Of a stretch of DNA of 64,000 nucleotides, positions 59,279 to 64,000 are shown in pieces; positions within the stretch are counted from its first letter, which is position 1; the number at the start of each line of letters is the position of its first letter. The stretch comes from Urbifossiella limnaea (GTDB lineage Bacteria; Planctomycetota; Planctomycetia; Gemmatales; Gemmataceae): positions 3,270,322 to 3,334,321 of the forward strand of contig NZ_CP036273.1 in assembly GCF_007747215.1 (NCBI RefSeq). The letters run 5' to 3'. Below the pieces are notes generated by a model. That model saw nothing but the letters and a program-made list of their open reading frames with translations, ran no database searches and had not been told where the DNA came from. The translations under genes were made by a program, and so were the position numbers.

Positions 59279-60717
59279 ACGCCGTCGATGACGTTCATCA
59301 TCCCCGCCACGGCTTCCAGCAGCGTCTCCAAACTTCCCGCGGCCACGGCCGCGATCTCCGACTGATAGATGACGTGGCTGTACGCCGCCGCCGGGGGCAC
59401 GTACCCCGGCTGCCAGTCGTCGCAGATCGTCGCCACGATCACGGCCCGTCCGGGGAAGCGGCGCCGCAGTTCGACCTGGAACCACTGGTACAGCTCACCC
59501 GCGGCAAACACCCACCACGCCCCGCCGAGCGACCACACGCCGACGCGGTACGGGTACGTCGGCCCCGCCGGCAGCGCCGCCAGTCGGGCGAGTTGCCGCG
59601 TCATCCGCTCGGCGTGCGCCCGCGCCTCGCGGACGCGCTCGGTGTTCTCTTCCGCGCTGGCCGTCGCCTCCGCGTCCCGCCACTTCCGCAACTCGGCCTC
59701 CGTCGCGGGGCGGGTCGGCAGGTCGTGCCGGTACGGCAGCGGCACCACGTCCTGCGCCCCGCCGAACGACGCCTGACTGGTAGCCTCCTCGGGGCTTTGT
59801 GGCCGGTGCGCCCAGGTGCCGAGGGTCGCTCCGGACACGACCGGGCCGGTGTAAGCGAACACGGTCCCCGGCGGCGGCAGTGCTTCGAGCCCGGACAGCG
59901 CCGCGAACCCCAGCCGCCGGCCGTTGCGGTCCGCGACCGCCGGGTCGCCGACGTAGCCCTCCCGCGGGCCCAGGTCGCCGGACGCCCCCTGGAGGAACAG
60001 GCACGGCGCGCCGGTCTCGCGCTCGACCACTTCGCGCATCGCCCCCACGTAGTCGGGGCTCACGAGCGTGTTCTGCCACGCCAGCGTCGTCGGGTGGCAG
60101 GCGTAGTTCACCACCGTGCCGAGTGTCACCCCGCTGTCACTCACGGCGCGGGCAAGCGTCACGGTGTCGTCGGCGGGGCCGGCGGGGTTGAAGCCGCACA
60201 CGATCTGCTCGGTCGCGGCGTCCCAGTAGTCGCGGTGGCGGGCGAGGTCGCACTTCGCCAAGCCGTACACGATCGTCGCCGGCGTCAGGTCCCGTGCGGC
60301 GTCCGCGGCCAGTTCCGCACACACGGCCGCGACGCGGTCGAGGTACGGGCCGATGAGGTCGCCGCCGGGGAGGTCCGCGCGCGACCGCGACAGCCACGCC
60401 GAACCGTGGGTGTGCGACAGCGCCAGGTGGACACGACCGACACCGATCCCGGCCGCCGCCGCCGCGGCCGCGCGGATGCAGTCCGCCTCCGCGCCGTCGA
60501 GGAGGCAGTGGTCGATGCCGAGGACGAGCAGTCGAGCCGGTCCGTCGGCGGCTTCCATCAAGAGCGCCGTCGCGGCGAGCGGGCGGTGGACGCCGGTGGC
60601 GCGCTCGTGCAGCGCGGCCCCCCACATGCGGTGGTAGATGCCCGCAGGTGGAGTGATGTCGGCGCGGGCGAACGCGGCCCGGCAGCGCGTCTGCGGCGTG
60701 GTCACGCGAGTCGTCAC
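59254..60717 (-). CDS. Neutral/alkaline ceramidase-like hydrolase
   Basis: 487 residues from GTG 60717, overlapping the MFS stop by four bases. The family core is in place: RAAFARADITPPAG, LVLGIDHCLLDGAEADCI, VHLALSHTHGSAW (metal-site histidines), VVNYACHPTTLAW and FLQGASGDLGPREGYVG. Planctomycetes carry many such proteins labelled neutral ceramidase N-terminal; substrates may be other amides. There is no clear signal peptide, so a cytoplasmic role linked to the sugar-acid operon is possible. It ends inside a long palindrome. Confidence 0.8.
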   Translation of the reverse strand: MTTRVTTPQTRCRAAFARADITPPAGIYHRMWGAALHERATGVHRPLAATALLMEAADGPARLLVLGIDHCLLDGAEADCIRAAAAAAAGIGVGRVHLALSHTHGSAWLSRSRADLPGGDLIGPYLDRVAAVCAELAADAARDLTPATIVYGLAKCDLARHRDYWDAATEQIVCGFNPAGPADDTVTLARAVSDSGVTLGTVVNYACHPTTLAWQNTLVSPDYVGAMREVVERETGAPCLFLQGASGDLGPREGYVGDPAVADRNGRRLGFAALSGLEALPPPGTVFAYTGPVVSGATLGTWAHRPQSPEEATSQASFGGAQDVVPLPYRHDLPTRPATEAELRKWRDAEATASAEENTERVREARAHAERMTRQLARLAALPAGPTYPYRVGVWSLGGAWWVFAAGELYQWFQVELRRRFPGRAVIVATICDDWQPGYVPPAAAYSHVIYQSEIAAVAAGSLETLLEAVAGMMNVIDGVHPSSMRG

Positions 60718-61913
60718 GTCGGCTCCTCGTACAGCGTGCGGGCCGGGTTCAGGAACACCCAGCACACGCCGGCCCCGGCGCACATCCCGCCGAACAGCAG
60801 GTACACGCCGTTCCAGTCGCCGGCCGTGCCGACCAGCTTCCCGGCGGCGTAGGGGAACAGCCCGGCGCCGACGTTCCCGGCCATGTTCATCGTGGCGAAC
60901 ACGATCGCCACGCGGGTGCCGCCCATCGACAGCGCCGCCGCGTAGGCCGCCGGCCCGGCCACGTAGGCGCAAAACGCCGCGACGCTCAGCAGCACCACCA
61001 CATCGACGGCCGCACTGGCGAAGTAGGCGGCCACGGCCGCGACCGCTGCCACGGCCATGCACACGGCCGAGAGCCCGCAGCGGCTCAGCTTCTCGCGGCC
61101 GGTCCGCCGCAGAAGCCAGTCGGACGCGCTGCCGCCGACCAGGGCGCCGACGACGCCCGCGAGCAGCGGCCACGTCGCGAGGCTGCCGGACTCCGCGGGC
61201 GTGACGTGCTTCGTCTCCTGGAGCACTCGCGGGAACCACGTGAAGAACAGCGCCGTCGCCCCGGCCCGCATCAACTGCTGGAGGCACAGCAGCACCATGT
61301 CGCGGTCGGCGACGAGGAGCGTCCAGTCAAACGGTTCGTTCTTCACGACGGGACGCGGGGCGTCGGGTCGTGGCACCGCGACGGCGAACAGCAGTGCCCA
61401 CGCCAGGCCCGGCACCGCGTATACGACCAGCACCGCCTGCCACGTCAGCGGGCCGAACAGCCGGCCGGTCACTTCCTGCGACAGCGCCGCGCCGCCGGCC
61501 ATGAAGCACGCGAGCGCCCCGGACGCGAGCCCCTGTTCGGTTTTGGGGAAGGTGGCGCCGATCGCCTTCGTCGCGCACGGGAAGATGCCCGCCTGTGCGG
61601 CTCCCATCAGCCCCCAAAGCAGTGCCAGCCCGACGAACCCGCCGGCGAAGCCGACCACGGCCGTGAGTGCGGACCACGTCACGGCGAAGATCAAGAGTGC
61701 GGGCTTGCTGCCCAGGCGGTCGGCGAGCCAGCCGGCGGGGAGCTGGAAGGCGGCGTAGCCGGCGTACCACGCGAACCAGACGATGCCCATCGCCTCGGGG
61801 GTGAGTCCGAGTTCGCCCTCGATCGCCTTCGACGGCACGCCCAGCGCCGACCGCTGGAGGTATGCGACGAGCGTGATAAGGCACAGGAATGCCAGCAGCG
61901 TGTAGCGCGTCAC
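60714..61913 (-). CDS. MFS transporter (anion:cation symporter-like)
   Basis: 399 residues from GTG 61913, which overlaps the stop of the upstream DapA-like gene (GTGA). It has 12 predicted membrane segments and the MFS motif GWLADRLGSKPALL after the second segment, and GASDWLLRRTG-like SASDWLLRRTGREKL in the mirrored position. The opening (YTLLAFLCLITLVAYLQRSALGV) and context suggest the ACS family of hexuronate/glucarate/galactonate carriers. Operon partners support import of a sugar acid. Confidence 0.87.
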   Translation of the reverse strand: MTRYTLLAFLCLITLVAYLQRSALGVPSKAIEGELGLTPEAMGIVWFAWYAGYAAFQLPAGWLADRLGSKPALLIFAVTWSALTAVVGFAGGFVGLALLWGLMGAAQAGIFPCATKAIGATFPKTEQGLASGALACFMAGGAALSQEVTGRLFGPLTWQAVLVVYAVPGLAWALLFAVAVPRPDAPRPVVKNEPFDWTLLVADRDMVLLCLQQLMRAGATALFFTWFPRVLQETKHVTPAESGSLATWPLLAGVVGALVGGSASDWLLRRTGREKLSRCGLSAVCMAVAAVAAVAAYFASAAVDVVVLLSVAAFCAYVAGPAAYAAALSMGGTRVAIVFATMNMAGNVGAGLFPYAAGKLVGTAGDWNGVYLLFGGMCAGAGVCWVFLNPARTLYEEPT

Positions 61914-62830
61914 CACGGCACACCGTGGAGCAAATCCTGGAGCCGGTCGAACAGCCGGTCCACCTCGGCGGCGGTCTCGGCGTCCAGCTCCCACCCGTAG
62001 GGGCCGCGGCGGCGGGCGGACGGGAACAGGCCGCGCTTCACCATCAGGTACTTCTCGACCGCAAGAAACCCGTCGAGGCCCGCTTGCAGTTGCAGGCTCA
62101 CGACCGCACACACGGGGAAGTACGCGCGGTAAGCCGCGGTCTCGTCGCCCGCGCGCAGCGCCCGCCACACGGCGACCACACCGTCGAGAAGGTCCATGCC
62201 GGGCATCGTGCCCGCGATGCCGCGGCGAAAGCTGTCGATGAGGTACACGCCGCCGGAACCCTCGAAGATGCGGGCTGCGCCGCCGGTCGCGTCGCGCAAC
62301 GCGGAGATGGTCGGCCCGTTCGGCGCGGCTTCCGGCTTGAACAGAATCTTGTCCGGCCCGTACCGCTCAAGGAGCTTCACGTACACCCCGAGCGGGATGG
62401 CTTGCCCGACGTAGCCGGACGCATCCTGCACGATGACTGGCCCCGCGATGGCGTCGGCTACGGCGCGGAAGTAGTCTGTGAGCTGTTCGACGCCGGGCCG
62501 CGCCGACAGCGGCGGCACGGCCATCACGGCGTCGCAGCCGACGCGCTCCGCGGCGACTGCGAACGCGACCGCCAGCTTCGTCCCTTCCGCCCCGACGGCC
62601 GCGAACACCGGCCCGCGCCCGGCGGCGGCCTCGACCAGCAACCGCGGCAGCTCGACGCGCTCGTCGGCCGTGAGCTTCAGCGTCTCGGACACCATGCCGG
62701 TGCCGAGCCCGTCGGCCCCGACGGCGAACGACCAGTCCACGGCGCGCGTCAGCGCGGCGGCGTCGATGCGGTCGTCGTCGGTGAACGGCGTGTGGGCGAT
62801 AGCCAGCACACCCTCAAGTCGCTTCGGCAT
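61910..62830 (-). CDS. DapA-family (DHDPS/NAL) lyase, sugar-acid aldolase candidate
   Basis: 306 residues, a class I aldolase-type barrel: LEGVLAIAHTPFTDDDRIDAAALTRAVDW, GTGMVSETLKLTADER, and KILFKPEAAPNGPTI, where the Schiff-base lysine is expected in LFKPEA. The tyrosine motif region reads VQDASGY, unlike true DapA, so lysine synthesis is not likely. It starts 3 bp after the dehydratase stop and precedes the sugar-acid MFS, fitting cleavage of a 2-keto-3-deoxy sugar acid or a related dehydratase role. Confidence 0.8.
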   Translation of the reverse strand: MPKRLEGVLAIAHTPFTDDDRIDAAALTRAVDWSFAVGADGLGTGMVSETLKLTADERVELPRLLVEAAAGRGPVFAAVGAEGTKLAVAFAVAAERVGCDAVMAVPPLSARPGVEQLTDYFRAVADAIAGPVIVQDASGYVGQAIPLGVYVKLLERYGPDKILFKPEAAPNGPTISALRDATGGAARIFEGSGGVYLIDSFRRGIAGTMPGMDLLDGVVAVWRALRAGDETAAYRAYFPVCAVVSLQLQAGLDGFLAVEKYLMVKRGLFPSARRRGPYGWELDAETAAEVDRLFDRLQDLLHGVPW

Positions 62831-62833
62831 CGC

Positions 62834-64000
62834 TCACCAGTCTCCGACGCTGCCGTCGGGGTAGAACACGCGCTGCGGCAACTCCTGCTGGAACGGGTGC
62901 CGCTTCACCTCGGTCTCGTCGATGGTGATGCCGAGGCCCGGCCGCGAGTTCGGCTTCACGAGCCGGCCCTTCGGCTCGATCGTGAACCCTTCGGCGACCA
63001 CGTCGCGCCGCCAGGGTACGTCTTCGGTCACCGTCTCGCAGATGGCGTAACTCGGCTGGCTGAAGCCGAATTCCAGGCTTGCCGCGGTGCTGACCGGTCC
63101 CTGCGGGTTGTGCGGTGCCAGAGCGATCCGGTGCGCCTCGGCGAGCGCGGCGATGCGGCGCGCCTCGGAGAGGCCGCCGCAGTGCGTGATGTCCACCTGA
63201 CACACCTCGCAGGCGCGGGCCGCGAACAGCCGCTGGAACTCGGCCAGGTTCGTGACGCGCTCGCCGGTGGCGATGGGCGTGACGACGGCGCGGTTGATGG
63301 CCGCGAGCCCGTCCACCGACTCGGGCCAGCACGGTTCTTCGAGGAAGTACAGGCCGTAGGGTTCGAGCGCCCGGGCGAACTGGAGCCCCATCGCCGGCGA
63401 CGGCCGGGCGTGGCAGTCCACCATGATGTCGACGCCGTCGCCGACCGCCGCACGCATCGCGGCGACAGCCGCCTCCGCGGTGCGGATCGGCTTCAGTCCG
63501 TCGAGCGGTAGCGTCGGCGGCACGGCCATGCACTTGAACGCGGTGTAGCCGTCGGCCACCGCCTGCCGGGCCAAGTCGGCGAAGCGCTTGGCGTCGTCCG
63601 CGGCCGTCTCGTAGAAGTCTTCCATCCGCCCGCCGCCCAGGTGGCAGTAGGTGCGGACGTGGTCGCGGACCGGCCCGCCCCACAGCTTCGCGCACGGCAC
63701 GCCGCACACCTTGCCGAGGATGTCCCAGAGCGCCAGGTCGATGCCGGCGATGGCGGTGGCGCGGACGATGCCGTGCCCGTGCCAGAAGTGCTGGCGGTAC
63801 ATCATCTGCCACAGGTGCTCGACCCGCGTCGGGTCTTCGCCCACCACCAGCTCGGCGATGTCCTCGACGGCCCCTACCACGGCGCGGGTGTGCCACTCGA
63901 GCGTGGCCTCCCCCCAGCCGAACAGGCCGTCCTGGTCGGTCACCACCTTTACGAACACCCAGTTCCGCATCCGGGCGTGACAGACGTGCGTCTCGACGCG
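62834..64000 (-). CDS. Enolase-superfamily sugar-acid dehydratase (galactonate dehydratase-like), 5' end cut by window
   Basis: The frame runs from the stop at 62834 through the window edge at 64000 ([19 protein letters not shown] at the visible N-terminus), so at least 389 residues minus a few initial ones are present. Metal ligands are in [10 protein letters not shown] (D and following H), [10 protein letters not shown] (E) and TGERVTN (E), with the catalytic histidine in [11 protein letters not shown]. The His pair and [20 protein letters not shown] point to the D-galactonate dehydratase (DgoD/GalD-like) group. The exact acid sugar is unproven. Confidence 0.85.
   Translation of the reverse strand, partial: RVETHVCHARMRNWVFVKVVTDQDGLFGWGEATLEWHTRAVVGAVEDIAELVVGEDPTRVEHLWQMMYRQHFWHGHGIVRATAIAGIDLALWDILGKVCGVPCAKLWGGPVRDHVRTYCHLGGGRMEDFYETAADDAKRFADLARQAVADGYTAFKCMAVPPTLPLDGLKPIRTAEAAVAAMRAAVGDGVDIMVDCHARPSPAMGLQFARALEPYGLYFLEEPCWPESVDGLAAINRAVVTPIATGERVTNLAEFQRLFAARACEVCQVDITHCGGLSEARRIAALAEAHRIALAPHNPQGPVSTAASLEFGFSQPSYAICETVTEDVPWRRDVVAEGFTIEPKGRLVKPNSRPGLGITIDETEVKRHPFQQELPQRVFYPDGSVGDW

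Overview
The window is very GC-rich chromosomal DNA, densely coded on both strands with GTG starts and GTGA/ATGA gene overlaps common. Several families point to a planctomycete, most likely a Gemmataceae member (Gemmata-like); this is inference, since no rRNA is present. The indicators are a long c-type haem 'PVC' dehydrogenase-like protein with HEAT repeats, a VPS10/BNR-repeat secreted protein, a Uma2 nuclease-like protein, Tat-exported sugar isomerase-like proteins, and a Gram-negative envelope gene set in a divergent form.

Layout. 1-0.6 kb: N-terminal part of an IS66-type transposase running off the left edge. 0.6-7.7 kb: housekeeping (DacB, HisF, PilT, TyrS, and the rpsP-trmD-rplS-yraN operon). 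7.7-9.5 kb: a patchy accessory stretch with a gene remnant joined to a dispersed hairpin repeat, an orphan RecA-like ATPase, and the first copy of a 65-bp repeat whose second copy lies near 18.7 kb. 9.5-17.1 kb: large secreted proteins (VPS10/BNR; PVC cytochrome), Uma2 and a Tat-exported phosphoesterase. 17.3-18.8 kb: an Rnl5-type RNA ligase next to tRNA-Gln(CUG). 18.9-25.4 kb: an M19 dipeptidase, then kdsD-kdsC and a 1201-residue protein read as a giant LptC/LptA-like factor. 25.5-31.6 kb: MgtE, PurN and a 1307-residue orphan. 31.6-34.3 kb: recO-bamD-like-lptE operon. 34.4-41.3 kb: PdxH, an ECF sigma/anti-sigma/secreted-protein operon, CorA, a K/E/A-rich protein, a membrane PH-like protein, a Rieske ferredoxin, CYTH and PanC. 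41.4-46.7 kb: a sugar-nucleotide epimerase, GyrA, an STN-like secreted protein and Aat. 46.9-51.7 kb: a TIM-barrel isomerase, a two-component pair and a probable lipoprotein. 51.7-57.3 kb: mlaE-mlaF-mlaD, a site-2-type protease and PurD. 57.4-59.3 kb: a metal ABC binding protein and ATPase without a permease, behind a palindromic operator candidate. 59.2-64 kb: a coupled operon for a sugar-acid dehydratase, DapA-family lyase, MFS carrier and ceramidase-like hydrolase.

Themes. Outer-membrane biogenesis genes occur in three separate clusters (Kdo plus giant Lpt; BamD plus LptE; MlaEFD), which together imply a true LPS-type outer membrane with unusual component sizes. Three very long, perfectly matched inverted repeats (28-32 bp arms, unrelated sequences) sit at 3' ends of genes; one is inside the end of the metal-ABC ATPase gene. 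The best candidates for something undescribed are the giant Lpt-like protein, the 1307-residue orphan, the perfect palindromes, the two-copy leader repeat and the permease-less metal ABC pair.
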